A stretch of DNA of 64,000 nucleotides, taken from assembly GCA_023511795.1 (NCBI GenBank), contig JAIMAU010000003.1, forward strand, positions 1 to 64,000, in the 5' to 3' direction. Below are positions 8,397-17,545 of this stretch, piece by piece. Origin of the DNA: Armatimonadota bacterium (GTDB lineage: Bacteria; Armatimonadota; UBA5829; DTJY01). A program made the translations under genes and the position numbers. The notes under the pieces were generated by a model, which worked only from the letters and a program-made list of their open reading frames with translations, ran no database searches and was not told the origin of the DNA. The stretch's first letter is position 1; each line of letters opens with the position of its first letter.

Positions 8397-10118
8397 ATGG
8401 GAAAAGCGATTGGATTGCCTGATGACGTTCGCAAATTGGAGAAAAATACGCCAGTAATTGGAGTATTCTGTGCTGGCGATCCTCGAATAGATGCTGAAAG
8501 CCGACAAAGATGCAGGAACATTGTAAAAATGACAGCGGACATTCTAGCCGATAGGGTCAAACTGCCCAACGGCTCCCCGGCGAAGGTTGTTTATGCCCCC
8601 ATACTTGTTGATGGTGAAGCCCAAGCGGACATAGTGGCAAAGCAGTTCCAAGACGCCGGAGTGAAGGTGTTGGTTTGCACGCCAGATACTTGGGCATTTC
8701 CTCAATTGAGCGTAATCTCACTTATTCAGCAGTTCCCCACTGACACGCCGATAAACTTCACCTGCGGGAACAGCGGTCCGAAGCCGGGTGTTGTTTTCGC
8801 TCACGCAGTAAATGGTGCTTTGGCGCAATATGGAAGGCTTTCACACCTAAATGTGGGCACATGGCCAGATACAGGCATTGAACCGGTGATGACGGAAGAA
8901 ACCGCTCAAGCCTTAGTAGACTGGGCGTTTGCAGCTGTTACGACGCAAGCGCTAAAAGGCAGCAGGGTTGTAATCTTTGGCCACGACTCAATGGGGATGG
9001 AAACCGCTCTGGCGCATATTCTTCCTACACGCCGACAGTTTGGCATCGAGATAACACGGCTTGACATGAAGCTACTTGCAGATATGCTCCAGAAAAAAGC
9101 CTATGACGCTGAAGAACTCAAGGCATTCCGTGCGTTTATAGACAAACACCTTGGCAGTCGGCTGGAAATAAGAAACGAAGCCGACTCCGAGCGGTTCAAC
9201 CAGAGCCTAGCGCTATATCTCATTACGCGTGACTTGATGGAAGATTTGAACGCTGTTGGCGGTGGATTTATGAGTCAACTTGAGTGGGGCTCAGACAAAC
9301 GAGGCATACCTCTGCCAGTTGCCGACGCAATGGAGTCGTTTTTCAATTCGACATTCGACCACAATGGGCGAAAGGTACCCATTCCATTCGCAACCGAGGC
9401 CGACGTCCAGGGGCTTCTCACCATGCTTTTCATGAGCGCATTAACTGGTGGAAATCCACCGCTGTTTATGGACTTCCGCAAGGTTTGGGAGCAATGGGAA
9501 CTTGAGGCTCTTGCACAAAAAATAGGAGTGAGTCTTCCTGAAGACGAACTTTGGGCACAGAAGGGCCTAGTAGATGGCGACAATTCTGGTAGTGCTTCGC
9601 TTGATTGGGCCGCAAAGCCTGGCGCAAGCATAGAAGAGATAATGTCAAAGGTTTCGATGCCGCTTGCTGACGAAGGATATTTCCCAGGCTTGGGTAATTC
9701 TGTAACGTTCGTCTCGCCGGGCGGGCTTGATGGCATTGCAGGACGGCTTATGTACAGCAGTCTGTCAGGCATATTCAGCATGAGCTGGGATGAGGCGACA
9801 ACAGCAGAAGTGCCCGAAAAGCTTGCAAAGGCACTAGGTGAGTGCACAACACCAACGTGGCCGCACACGTTCGTGGTGCCAAAGTATGCAAGCATGTATG
9901 AATATAAACATTATCCGCCAGCAAACCATTTCCATATGATTCAGGGATTATCGCCTGCAAGACTTGAATACTGGATGGACCTGAACAACGTATTATCGCA
10001 GGCAAATTGGTCGGCTCGTCCGAAGTTTATCGAAGGAGTAGACCGGCCAATCCCACTGCTTTATCTGGCAAACGGAGGAGAAGACAACGCAAAACTTATG
10101 CGACTCAGGAGCCAGTGA
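8397..10118 (+). CDS. L-fucose/D-arabinose isomerase family protein
   Basis: This 573-residue protein is close to the length of E. coli FucI (591). The fold order matches FucI: N-terminal alpha/beta domains, then the motifs FNSTFDHNG, FATEADVQG, FMDFRKVW, GDNSGSASLDWA and a C-terminal WPHTFV...ANHFHM. The three Mn2+ ligands of FucI appear conserved as Glu334, Asp359 and His511. It would interconvert an aldose and a ketose (fucose, arabinose or a related sugar), but the substrate cannot be read from sequence. I chose ATG 8397 because GGAGG lies eight bases upstream; a TTG at 8382 overlaps that site. The gene has its own promoter and terminator and no kinase or aldolase beside it. Confidence 0.85.
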   Translation: MGKAIGLPDDVRKLEKNTPVIGVFCAGDPRIDAESRQRCRNIVKMTADILADRVKLPNGSPAKVVYAPILVDGEAQADIVAKQFQDAGVKVLVCTPDTWAFPQLSVISLIQQFPTDTPINFTCGNSGPKPGVVFAHAVNGALAQYGRLSHLNVGTWPDTGIEPVMTEETAQALVDWAFAAVTTQALKGSRVVIFGHDSMGMETALAHILPTRRQFGIEITRLDMKLLADMLQKKAYDAEELKAFRAFIDKHLGSRLEIRNEADSERFNQSLALYLITRDLMEDLNAVGGGFMSQLEWGSDKRGIPLPVADAMESFFNSTFDHNGRKVPIPFATEADVQGLLTMLFMSALTGGNPPLFMDFRKVWEQWELEALAQKIGVSLPEDELWAQKGLVDGDNSGSASLDWAAKPGASIEEIMSKVSMPLADEGYFPGLGNSVTFVSPGGLDGIAGRLMYSSLSGIFSMSWDEATTAEVPEKLAKALGECTTPTWPHTFVVPKYASMYEYKHYPPANHFHMIQGLSPARLEYWMDLNNVLSQANWSARPKFIEGVDRPIPLLYLANGGEDNAKLMRLRSQ

Positions 10119-10140
10119 AAATCCAGTAATTGCAGTAAAA

Positions 10141-10176
10141 CTCCGCCTCGCAAAGCGCTACGAGGCGGAGTTTTTT
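10141..10176 (+). terminator. Terminator of the isomerase gene
   Basis: CTCCGCCTCG pairs perfectly with CGAGGCGGAG across a 10-nt loop and is followed by six T residues. An A run precedes it, so it may also act on the opposite strand for the PEP-CTERM gene. Confidence 0.9.
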
Positions 10177-10233
10177 AACTCCTGCTATTTAAGATTGGCG
10201 CTATAAAGGAGCGAGGAAGGTTGCTGCTTCGGT

Positions 10234-11001
10234 CTATTTTCTTCGCCGGGCCGCGCCTATCAGGGTTAATACTCCCATGCTGAGCGCCAAAATGCTTGCT
10301 GGCTCCGGAATGATTGTGTAGTTGATTGTTAATTTTGGTCGGACGCCCAGTGAACCCTCCTTGGTTGCAAACACTACAACATCGCCACCGCCATCATGGC
10401 TGTAAGCGCGCATCAACCAACCATTATTTGGCTTGCCTTCTTCCACCCACTTCTTTACGCTGTTAGTAACATTCCAGTTGTAGTAAATACCGGCGGCCAT
10501 GCCGTAATAGAAATAAACTAGCGAGTCTGGATTCGGATACCTATCCCAAGTTGTATTCTCGCATCCAGCCGTAGCCCAATAAGTTGACCCTTTGAAAACA
10601 TTCCAGTTCGCCTGATTTTCAACCCAATCTTTGTAATCTCTTATCATATACGGGCCAATGTACATCCAATCGCCAGACCCGAATTCTTCCAAGCGGACGA
10701 GATATAGCGAAAGCGTAGCACTAGTTATACGCAGCCAAGGATTATTGGGGAGCTGGCCAGTAAGGTCAAATTTAATGAGGCCGCTATTCCTTGGGCTACT
10801 TGAGAACATCTTGACATTCATCTCAGTTGACGAACCATAGTTCGTGCTTGGATTAGAATAGTCAATCCATGTGTCAGTAGTGCCGTAATAACCGCCTGAG
10901 CCATGCTTAAGCACAATCTGTCCGTCGGTTTGGGCTTGTGCAGGAAGTAAAAAGCAGAGGGAAACGGCAAAAACCGCCAGAAAAATATGCAACCTCTTCA
11001 T
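10234..11001 (-). CDS. PEP-CTERM-anchored DNRLRE-domain surface protein
   Basis: This 255-residue protein has a signal peptide (residues 1-23, ending AQA). The mature domain begins 'DTWIDYSNPSTNYG' and contains 'SGLIKFDLTG', 'ATLSLYLVR' and 'W...TNSVKKWVEEG', the pattern of the DNRLRE / CBM96-like beta-sandwich. It ends with a PEP-CTERM sorting signal: IPEPAS, a hydrophobic helix and the basic tail AARRRK. Such proteins are processed by an exosortase and go to the outer surface or matrix; no exosortase gene is in this window. The start has a purine-rich GGAGAGAGATGGG upstream. A consensus promoter lies about 115 bp upstream. Confidence 0.9.
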   Translation of the reverse strand: MKRLHIFLAVFAVSLCFLLPAQAQTDGQIVLKHGSGGYYGTTDTWIDYSNPSTNYGSSTEMNVKMFSSSPRNSGLIKFDLTGQLPNNPWLRITSATLSLYLVRLEEFGSGDWMYIGPYMIRDYKDWVENQANWNVFKGSTYWATAGCENTTWDRYPNPDSLVYFYYGMAAGIYYNWNVTNSVKKWVEEGKPNNGWLMRAYSHDGGGDVVVFATKEGSLGVRPKLTINYTIIPEPASILALSMGVLTLIGAARRRK

Positions 11002-11113
11002 CCCATCTCTCTCCTTTCTTTACCTCTAACTAAAGCGCAACCGGAATGTTTGACGCCAGCTTTAATAACAACCGCCAACGCCGCTATTAAATACAATAAC
11101 CCAGCTTATTGGA

Positions 11114-11142
11114 ATAATATCCCAGAAAGAGCTTGGCGTCAA
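11114..11142 (-). promoter_or_regulatory. Promoter of the PEP-CTERM gene, with distant inverted repeat
   Basis: On the minus strand, TTGACG (11142-11137), a 17-bp spacer and TATTAT (11119-11114). Predicted +1 is near 11107, leaving a leader of about 105 nt. The -35 region TTGACGCCA recurs inverted at 11050-11058, so two 9-bp arms flank a 75-bp stretch covering the start of the leader. Confidence 0.5.
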
Positions 11143-11278
11143 GCCAGTAAATTTACCAGTTTTTTAAAAAATTGCAGTCTTTCCGTTTGCCTAAAGAACC
11201 TAACGAATATTACCAAACTTTTTCGCTTTTCGGGAAGTCTTGGGTAGGAAAAACAGCCAATATGTTTAATTTTAGGGT

Positions 11279-12277
11279 ATGGACTGGATAGATTTCCCCA
11301 ATGACGGCTTCAACGTACATGGGCTCCCATGGTTTGAAGAAGACCGGCCGGTTTTGAGACGCCTCCCTGAGCGACTGAAGGACACTTTTCGTCCGGCCGT
11401 TTGGGAGCTTGCACAATGCCCTGCAGGCGGCAGAATTCTCTTCAAGACTGACTCATGTCAAGTTGGCCTTCGTGCAAAGGTCTCGGATAATGCAGTTATG
11501 AACCACATTACCCGAATCGGGCAGAGCGGCTTCGATATTTATGTAGACGGCTTTTTCATGGGGAGCGTTTCCCCTGATGCTGCCGGAAATATTGAAGCGC
11601 AGTGGAACATTCAAAAGTCCCCAAAGCTTCGGGACATAGTAATCCACATGCCGCTATACAAACCCGTTGAGCTTAGGCAAATCGGGCTAGACGAGGGTTC
11701 TGCCATCAAAGAACACAAGCCCTTTGCAATCAAGAAACCAATCATTTTCTATGGAACTAGCATTACACAAGGCGGTTGCGCCTCGACCCCGGGAACAACT
11801 TACCAAGACTTTATCTCCCGCTGGCTCAATGTGGATTTTGTGAATCTTGGGTTCTCTGGCAATGGTCATGGAGATATTGAAGTGGCAAGGGCTATCGGCG
11901 AGATCGAATGCGCCTGCATAGTCGTTGACCATTGGGCGAATAAGGGGTTGAATTATCGAGAAAATTTGCCGCTTTTCGTTGGCGAACTTCGAAAATCGCA
12001 TAAACTCGTGCCAATTATTGTCACCGGACCATTCTATTACTGTCGAGATGATATTGACGACTCACTTCACGTCGAACAACGAAAGACAGGCGAAGAGTTC
12101 GTTAAGAAAATGAACTGCGAAGGCGACCAGAATATACACTTCTTCGATGGTCGGAAGATGATCTCCAAGAAAACTAGTTTTGGACTAGTGGACGGGGTTC
12201 ATCCGAATTCTCTCGGCTTCTATCTTATTGCTAAAGGCTTCACCCCGTTTTTAAAGCGGGTCCTTGGATTAAGATAA
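11279..12277 (+). CDS. SGNH/GDSL-type hydrolase with N-terminal beta domain
   Basis: This 332-residue protein has an N-terminal beta-sandwich (about 1-145) followed by an SGNH hydrolase domain. Block I is YGTSITQGG with the nucleophile Ser161. Block II is GFSGNGHG with the oxyanion Gly and Asn. Block V is DGVHPN with Asp305 and His308. Block III is unusual (VDHWAN instead of GxND). No signal peptide is visible, so it is probably cytoplasmic. It likely removes acyl or acetyl groups from carbohydrates or similar esters. The start has only a weak AGGG upstream. It converges with the next gene, with a 3-bp gap between stops. Confidence 0.8.
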   Translation: MDWIDFPNDGFNVHGLPWFEEDRPVLRRLPERLKDTFRPAVWELAQCPAGGRILFKTDSCQVGLRAKVSDNAVMNHITRIGQSGFDIYVDGFFMGSVSPDAAGNIEAQWNIQKSPKLRDIVIHMPLYKPVELRQIGLDEGSAIKEHKPFAIKKPIIFYGTSITQGGCASTPGTTYQDFISRWLNVDFVNLGFSGNGHGDIEVARAIGEIECACIVVDHWANKGLNYRENLPLFVGELRKSHKLVPIIVTGPFYYCRDDIDDSLHVEQRKTGEEFVKKMNCEGDQNIHFFDGRKMISKKTSFGLVDGVHPNSLGFYLIAKGFTPFLKRVLGLR

Positions 12278-12280
12278 ACT

Positions 12281-15091
12281 CTACTGCATCATCTCAACAA
12301 CCTCCCGCCGCTTTTCCTGCAGGCGTTTGTTTTTTGGATCAAGGTTGATTGCGCGATCGAGAAGGTCAAGTATAGGAGCGAAGTCCTGCGGCGTAAATAC
12401 CGATTGCCGACGCATGACCTCTGCCAAAAGGATGTCTGCCTCTAACTCCAACGATTGTACGTTTGGTTTGATTTGAACCGCAGAATGTGCCGCTCGTAAA
12501 GCTGCTAATGGCTCGGTCGAGCTCAATGCTTTCGCATATTCAATAAGTATTTCAGGATCATTCGGCCATTCCATTAAATAATGTTTTAGCAGCGCAAGAA
12601 GTAAAGCCGGGTGTTTCATGCGCGAATCAAGGCATGCCGTAATTAGCGACCGATAATCTTCTTTACTAAGTTTACGAAAGCGCATATACTGCACGCTGAA
12701 CAAGTTCTCATTACCCCATTTTCGCTCGTCATTGCTGTTCATGCATTCGGCGACTTCACCAATATAATATGAGCGCGGCGCTTGGTATTCTAGCACAGGC
12801 AAGTCATCACAATTCACCATGCCCACGCCAGCCACCTCTTCCGCGGTCTCCGCTGACATCGTTTGCCGCGAGAGAAGGGCTATTAAAGAAGTTATTGAAA
12901 TCCTTTGGAGATCTCGTTTGACGGAATCAAGCGCTATCCGCTTTTCCATTGCCTCAAAGTCGGGTGATATCGGATCGCGTGAAGCCAAAAGTATGTAATC
13001 GTTCGCTTGGGTTTCGAAGATATACACATAGGGAAAAACCTGCCGCACGGTGCGAATAATTATTGCTACAAGTTCATCTGACATCTCATAGCTATGAAAC
13101 CATTGTGCTAGTACGCCTCCAGGGTTAAGAATTCTATCGAGTGACTGGAAAAACTCAAGCGTGAAGAGGTTGCCTACTCCCGCCATCCAAGGATTGCTCG
13201 GTTCGCTAATTACAACATCGTATTTTTTCTGCGTAACCGCGGCTACCGTCCTTGCATCCTCGATGATTAAGTTGAACCTTGGATTTTTCCTTACCATCCA
13301 GTTTACATCGTCAAAATACTGCAAAGCCCTCGCAACAGCAGGTGATATCTCAACACAATCCACAAGGGTATTCGGATGTGTAAGAACGCTCCCGGCAGTA
13401 GCACCCGTGCCTAGACCGATAACCAAAACATTTCTTGCATCTGGTTTGAAGAACATAGGGATTTGACCAAGCAGCACCTGGGTCGGCATATCTCCCCATG
13501 ATGTACCATCAGGCTTACCATTGATTGTAAGTAGTTTGTCATATCGTCCTTTCAAATTTTCAGCAGAAATAACCGCAACTCTGGCGCTTCCGTCTTCACC
13601 CACATAAAAAACCTTTATCTCCGACAGTAAAGAGCGGAAGGCACGCCAAGTTTCGGGTGGAGGAAGCATTCTCACTCGAAATGTACCCCGGCTAAAACTT
13701 GCTGGATGCCATTGGGGCAACGAGAAAAGGAGCACTGTAATTGCTACTGATGCGCCAACAGTGAAGACCCATTTGCGAGGCAACTTAGAAACCACAAGTA
13801 AAAGTGCGCCCACAATCATATTAAGCGCAACAGCAACTTGGAGAGATTCACGAAGGCCAAGCATAGGAATAAGGACAATGCCTGCCAAGAATGACCCAGC
13901 AAGAGTGCCGACTGTATTCGCACCGTAAACTAGTCCGCTATCTCTACCAATGTCCTCATCCCTTCGCGCGACCGCTTTTATTGCCAACGGAAGTGTCATC
14001 CCAAAAAAGAACGTCGGCACCAACATTACAATAAAACACAGCGAATATTTCAACAGGTTAAACATTCCTAAAGTTTGTTCGGTCGGGAATAAAAGGAAGG
14101 ACCATCGCCAAAAGACGTACGGCAATCTTTCATAATAAGGAATACTTGCAGCCACTGAGAAAGCAATAGCTATTTCGGCAAAAGCAAATGCTAAAAGTGC
14201 CTGCAAACTAAGAGGACGGCAAAGTCCCACTGCAAGGCTTCCTAGTGCCAAACCTGTGATGAATGCCGCCAACATAAGCGTAAATGAGTAGGTGGAGCTG
14301 CCAAGTGTAATGCCAAACATACATATCCAAACCAGTTCGTAGATCATCGCAGTCGCCCCTGACAAAGCGGCTGCAATGCAGATGGGAATAACAAGCGGAT
14401 GCCTTGCCGCACTTCCACTTTTTGCGAGTTCTCTAGCAGAACACGAAGTAACGTCACGCAACATGCCGAGCATCACAGCAATTAACCCCAAAGCAATATT
14501 TACTGCTCCAATGGTCGTCATGGTCATGCGCATGCCAAGTGCCGGTATCAGCATAAAGCCTGCAAGAAGCGTTCCACCGACCGCACCGACACAGTTTGCT
14601 AGGTAAAGCCACTCAGCCTTATCATCCTTTTGCTCAGATTCGGGCTGAAAGTGCTTCATCAACACAGGAAATGTGCCGCCCATGAGAAACGTTGGCAAAA
14701 TCAGCACACCAATTGACGCTGCAAGCTTCACTGCCAGCGCAATTGGACTGCCAAAGTCGGTTCTGGCCGTCGCCACAAGCGCAAAAGACTGAATAGGATG
14801 GATTATTAAAGGAAATATGATTGCATAGAGACCAATTGCTATCTCAAGCCACCCATACACTGCAAGCGGACGACGAAACTGCCGTGTCGCCGCCCCAATA
14901 ACAAAGCTACCTAGTGCAAGACCGCTCATGAATCCAGCCAACACGCACATGTGTGCTAGCGTCGTGTTGCCAAGAAACAACGAAAGGTATCTTGCCCAGG
15001 TAACCTCATACACTAAGCCCCAAGCACCCGAGGCTATGAAAAGCAGGTAGGGTAAAACTCGAACCGATTTGGGCATCTCGTTTGCTATCAT
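12281..15091 (-). CDS. Membrane/spermidine-synthase-like fusion with TPR tail
   Basis: This 936-residue protein has an N-terminal multi-pass region (about residues 10-470) with two related halves, each containing a 'G..LP' and 'L.GM/GG.FP' pattern, as in the fused MFS/spermidine synthase family. A class I methyltransferase-like domain follows (about 495-730): VLVIGLGTGATAGSV and VDCVEISPAV form the nucleotide site, and DVVISEPSNPW is the typical active-site strand. The last 150 residues look like TPR helices. Whether it makes polyamines is unclear; these fusions are mostly uncharacterised. AAAGGAG lies very close (2 nt) to the ATG, so a slightly later start (ATG at 15076) is possible. Confidence 0.8.
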   Translation of the reverse strand: MIANEMPKSVRVLPYLLFIASGAWGLVYEVTWARYLSLFLGNTTLAHMCVLAGFMSGLALGSFVIGAATRQFRRPLAVYGWLEIAIGLYAIIFPLIIHPIQSFALVATARTDFGSPIALAVKLAASIGVLILPTFLMGGTFPVLMKHFQPESEQKDDKAEWLYLANCVGAVGGTLLAGFMLIPALGMRMTMTTIGAVNIALGLIAVMLGMLRDVTSCSARELAKSGSAARHPLVIPICIAAALSGATAMIYELVWICMFGITLGSSTYSFTLMLAAFITGLALGSLAVGLCRPLSLQALLAFAFAEIAIAFSVAASIPYYERLPYVFWRWSFLLFPTEQTLGMFNLLKYSLCFIVMLVPTFFFGMTLPLAIKAVARRDEDIGRDSGLVYGANTVGTLAGSFLAGIVLIPMLGLRESLQVAVALNMIVGALLLVVSKLPRKWVFTVGASVAITVLLFSLPQWHPASFSRGTFRVRMLPPPETWRAFRSLLSEIKVFYVGEDGSARVAVISAENLKGRYDKLLTINGKPDGTSWGDMPTQVLLGQIPMFFKPDARNVLVIGLGTGATAGSVLTHPNTLVDCVEISPAVARALQYFDDVNWMVRKNPRFNLIIEDARTVAAVTQKKYDVVISEPSNPWMAGVGNLFTLEFFQSLDRILNPGGVLAQWFHSYEMSDELVAIIIRTVRQVFPYVYIFETQANDYILLASRDPISPDFEAMEKRIALDSVKRDLQRISITSLIALLSRQTMSAETAEEVAGVGMVNCDDLPVLEYQAPRSYYIGEVAECMNSNDERKWGNENLFSVQYMRFRKLSKEDYRSLITACLDSRMKHPALLLALLKHYLMEWPNDPEILIEYAKALSSTEPLAALRAAHSAVQIKPNVQSLELEADILLAEVMRRQSVFTPQDFAPILDLLDRAINLDPKNKRLQEKRREVVEMMQ

Positions 15092-15155
15092 AGCTCCTTT
15101 CGAAATTGTATGGCAAAATAGTACCTGAATTGGAAAAGCAGTGCAACCCTATGAC

Positions 15156-15184
15156 TTGCTTTCTGCTGGGTAACCTGTTATAAT
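15156..15184 (+). promoter_or_regulatory. Promoter of rpsT (extended -10)
   Basis: TTGCTT (15156-15161), a 17-bp spacer and a perfect TATAAT (15179-15184) with TGT directly before it. Predicted +1 is near 15191, giving a leader of about 80 nt before the UUG start. Confidence 0.75.
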
Positions 15185-15272
15185 CCATTGTCTCAGTCGA
15201 GAACCTTCGCGCCCAAACGGCGTGAGTATGCCTTGAACCTGATTCTTTATTGAAATTTGGGGGTGACATCAT

Positions 15273-15536
15273 TTGCCGAACATCAAATCGGTAATTAAAG
15301 ACGTAAAGAAATCCCGTGAGCGGCATCTTCGCAATGTCGCAGAGAAGTCAAAAATCAAAACCTTTGTAAAGAAAGCTAGAGCTTCCATTGAGTCCGGCGA
15401 CAAAGAGGCGATCCAGCAAGCAATCTCAGCGGCTGCAAGCGTTATCGATAAAGCCGCAGAGAAGGGTATAATTCACAAAAACGCTGCTGCACGCCGCAAA
15501 TCGAGGCTAATGAAAGCAGCAAACAAGGTACTATAA
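15273..15536 (+). CDS. rpsT: 30S ribosomal protein S20, UUG start
   Basis: This 87-residue basic helical protein begins MPNIKSVIKDVKKSRER and has the AARRKSRLMKAANK C-terminus typical of S20, which binds 16S rRNA in the body of the 30S subunit. The start is TTG at 15273: GGGGGTGA lies 7 bases upstream, no ATG fits the conserved N-terminus, and the family's second residues follow directly. E. coli rpsT also starts at UUG, where the codon is tied to autogenous control. A long leader and an extended -10 promoter precede it. The gene runs into the DUF362 gene after 10 bp. Confidence 0.95.
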   Translation: MPNIKSVIKDVKKSRERHLRNVAEKSKIKTFVKKARASIESGDKEAIQQAISAAASVIDKAAEKGIIHKNAAARRKSRLMKAANKVL

Positions 15537-15546
15537 CTAAAGAGCT

Positions 15547-16647
15547 ATGAGCAAGGTCCTCTTTGCTTCTGCACGTATGAGCGAGCTTACCTGGAAGCAA
15601 ACATTGCCGGGTAAGCTTGATATAATCCTGGAGCGTCTCGACTTCGCCGAAAAGCTCAAAGACAAAAAAGTCTGCGTAAAAATGCACCTGGGTGGAAACG
15701 TAGGCTACTCGACTATCCATCCGGTATTTGTGCGCCGTGTCATCTCTTTCATAAAAGCTGCAGGCGGTAAGCCGTTTATTACAGACAACCTCCATTGGGT
15801 GCTCACTGCTGCTGAAAGAGGGTACACACCTGAAGTGCTTGGCTGCCCGATTATTCCAGAGGCTGGTTTGAATGATAAGTACGTTTACACCCACAAGATC
15901 AATTATAAAAATTTGGAGGAATTCCAAATTGCAGGCGAGATATGGGATTCTGATTTCTTAGTTTGCCTTGCCCACGCAAAAGGCCATGGGAACAGCGGAT
16001 ACGGCGGAAGCATTAAGAACATTGCGCTCGGCTCAATGGTGGCAAAATCACGCCATTGTATGCATATGGTCCAACATGCCGAGACCTACTGGGATGCTAG
16101 TAAGTGTACTCATTACATCGACGGATGTAACTTATGTGTAGAAAACTGCAAAGTAAAATGCATGCGTTTTGCTGACGACAAGAAGCTACACGTGGGATTC
16201 CATGAATGCAACTTTTGCTTGGAATGCAACGAAATATGTCCCCAAGGTGCCCTAAGCATCCGCGAAGAAATCGCCCATGATTTTCAAGAGGTCATGGCAA
16301 TTGCAACCGAAATTGTCCTAAATAGGTTCCCTAACGGAAACGCTACATTTATTAACTTTGCAATAGATATAACACCATTGTGCGATTGCGCAGGAATGAC
16401 AACGCCAAGTCTGGTTCCTGACATAGGAATTTTTGCCTCGAATGACATAGTGGCAGTCGAGAAAGCAACTCTGGACAGCATTGATTATCGCAATTTGCTA
16501 CCTAATACAATTATCCCTTGGCTGATTTTGCGCAATATCGAAGGCCACTTGTTTAAGAAGATACACGGCGTTGACCCCTATGTTCAGGTTTATGCCTGCG
16601 AGCGCCGGGGCTTGGGAAGCACTAATTATGAAATAGAGGAAATATAA
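15547..16647 (+). CDS. DUF362 family protein with 4Fe-4S ferredoxin segment
   Basis: This 366-residue protein begins with a DUF362-type alpha/beta region (about 1-180; VKMHLGG, FITDNLHW, AHAKGHGNSGYGGSIKN). A ferredoxin-like cysteine cluster follows: CNLCVENCKVKCM (about 197-209) and CNFCLECNEICPQGA (about 219-233). The C-terminal part returns to DUF362 sequence. Electron transfer or a redox-linked role is inferred from the clusters; substrate and partners are unknown. It starts 10 bp after rpsT with a weak GAG upstream, so cotranscription is likely. A strong hairpin follows. Confidence 0.85.
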   Translation: MSKVLFASARMSELTWKQTLPGKLDIILERLDFAEKLKDKKVCVKMHLGGNVGYSTIHPVFVRRVISFIKAAGGKPFITDNLHWVLTAAERGYTPEVLGCPIIPEAGLNDKYVYTHKINYKNLEEFQIAGEIWDSDFLVCLAHAKGHGNSGYGGSIKNIALGSMVAKSRHCMHMVQHAETYWDASKCTHYIDGCNLCVENCKVKCMRFADDKKLHVGFHECNFCLECNEICPQGALSIREEIAHDFQEVMAIATEIVLNRFPNGNATFINFAIDITPLCDCAGMTTPSLVPDIGIFASNDIVAVEKATLDSIDYRNLLPNTIIPWLILRNIEGHLFKKIHGVDPYVQVYACERRGLGSTNYEIEEI

Positions 16648-16702
16648 AAGCAAAAGCTTACAACAGAGTTTTATTGCAATACCAAGTCCAACTTAAAAAC
16701 AT

Positions 16703-16732
16703 AAAGGGAACTCAATGGGAAGAGTTCCCTTT
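16703..16732 (+). terminator. Terminator after the rpsT-DUF362 unit
   Basis: AAAGGGAACTC pairs perfectly with GAGTTCCCTTT over an 8-nt loop; the T-rich end continues into ATTGTT. Confidence 0.75.
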
Positions 16733-16833
16733 ATTGTTCCATCGAGCCTACTCCAGTGAACAACAACGCATTATATTAAATCAGCAATCATAAAGCTCCA
16801 TCAAGCATTTGCTAACGCCAGCCAATCACTGAA

Positions 16834-16863
16834 TTGACCTTAACGCAAAACAAACCATATAAT
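16834..16863 (+). promoter_or_regulatory. Promoter giving a predicted leaderless mRNA for the HAD gene
   Basis: TTGACC (16834-16839), an 18-bp spacer and a perfect TATAAT (16858-16863). The ATG at 16871 is the eighth base after the -10, so it coincides with +1. An in-frame ATG at 16862 lies inside the -10 box and cannot be in this transcript. Confidence 0.7.
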
Positions 16864-16870
16864 GAATCAA

Positions 16871-17536
16871 ATGACTAATTTGTTTAATGGCATACGTGCC
16901 GCGCTTTTTGATTTAGACGGCACACTTATCGAGACAAACATAGATTTCGCTCGCATGCGTCGCGAGCTCATTGCCCTAGCCAGTAGGCATGGAATCTCGG
17001 AGCATGAGGTTTCTGGTCTAGACCTGCTTGCTATTGTAGATTATGTCATTGCCCATTCGTATGCCCCAGCAGAAGCCATTCGCTCCGAAGCATTTAAAAA
17101 GCTTGAGGAGATGGAACTTGCACGAATAGACGAAGCCAAGGAAATACCTGGAGCTCGAGAACTTATTCAATTTTTGCAGAAAGAGCGCATTGGTGTTGGA
17201 ATTGTCACGCGAAACTCTCGGCGAGCGGTAGAGATATCCCTTGCCAAAGCTGGTATATCAGTGGACGTCTTGCTCACACGCGATGACGTCAAGAACGCCA
17301 AACCGCATCCGGACCATCTGCTCCAAGCACTCAATGCCCTCCGCGCCAAACCCTCAGAAGCTGTGATGATTGGCGACCATTGGATGGATATCCAAGGGGG
17401 CAAAGCAGCCGGCACGCTTACAGTTGGCTTTCTCCGCCCAGACCGACCTGACGACTTCTTTGACAAGGAAAAACCCGACCTCATCGTTCGAAGCCTCTCG
17501 GAACTTTTGGCGCATTTTCAACGTTTCTTTAAATAG
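16871..17536 (+). CDS. HAD-superfamily phosphatase (phosphoglycolate-phosphatase-like)
   Basis: This 221-residue protein is a subfamily IA HAD hydrolase. Motif I is FDLDGT (nucleophile Asp14, acid/base Asp16), motif II is IVTRNS, the Lys of motif III lies in KNAKPHPD and motif IV is MIGDHWMD. A helical cap lies between motifs I and II. Substrate unknown; the family dephosphorylates small phosphosugars. I chose ATG 16871 because the promoter -10 box overlaps the upstream ATG. No Shine-Dalgarno is present, consistent with a leaderless message. It is followed after 9 bp by glycosyltransferase genes, so it may belong to the polysaccharide unit. Confidence 0.85.
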   Translation: MTNLFNGIRAALFDLDGTLIETNIDFARMRRELIALASRHGISEHEVSGLDLLAIVDYVIAHSYAPAEAIRSEAFKKLEEMELARIDEAKEIPGARELIQFLQKERIGVGIVTRNSRRAVEISLAKAGISVDVLLTRDDVKNAKPHPDHLLQALNALRAKPSEAVMIGDHWMDIQGGKAAGTLTVGFLRPDRPDDFFDKEKPDLIVRSLSELLAHFQRFFK

Positions 17537-17545
17537 TTATCTTCT

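Noticed and set aside
9275-9895. A 206-codon minus-strand open frame
   Set aside because: It is antisense to the fucose-isomerase-family gene, which keeps all metal ligands.
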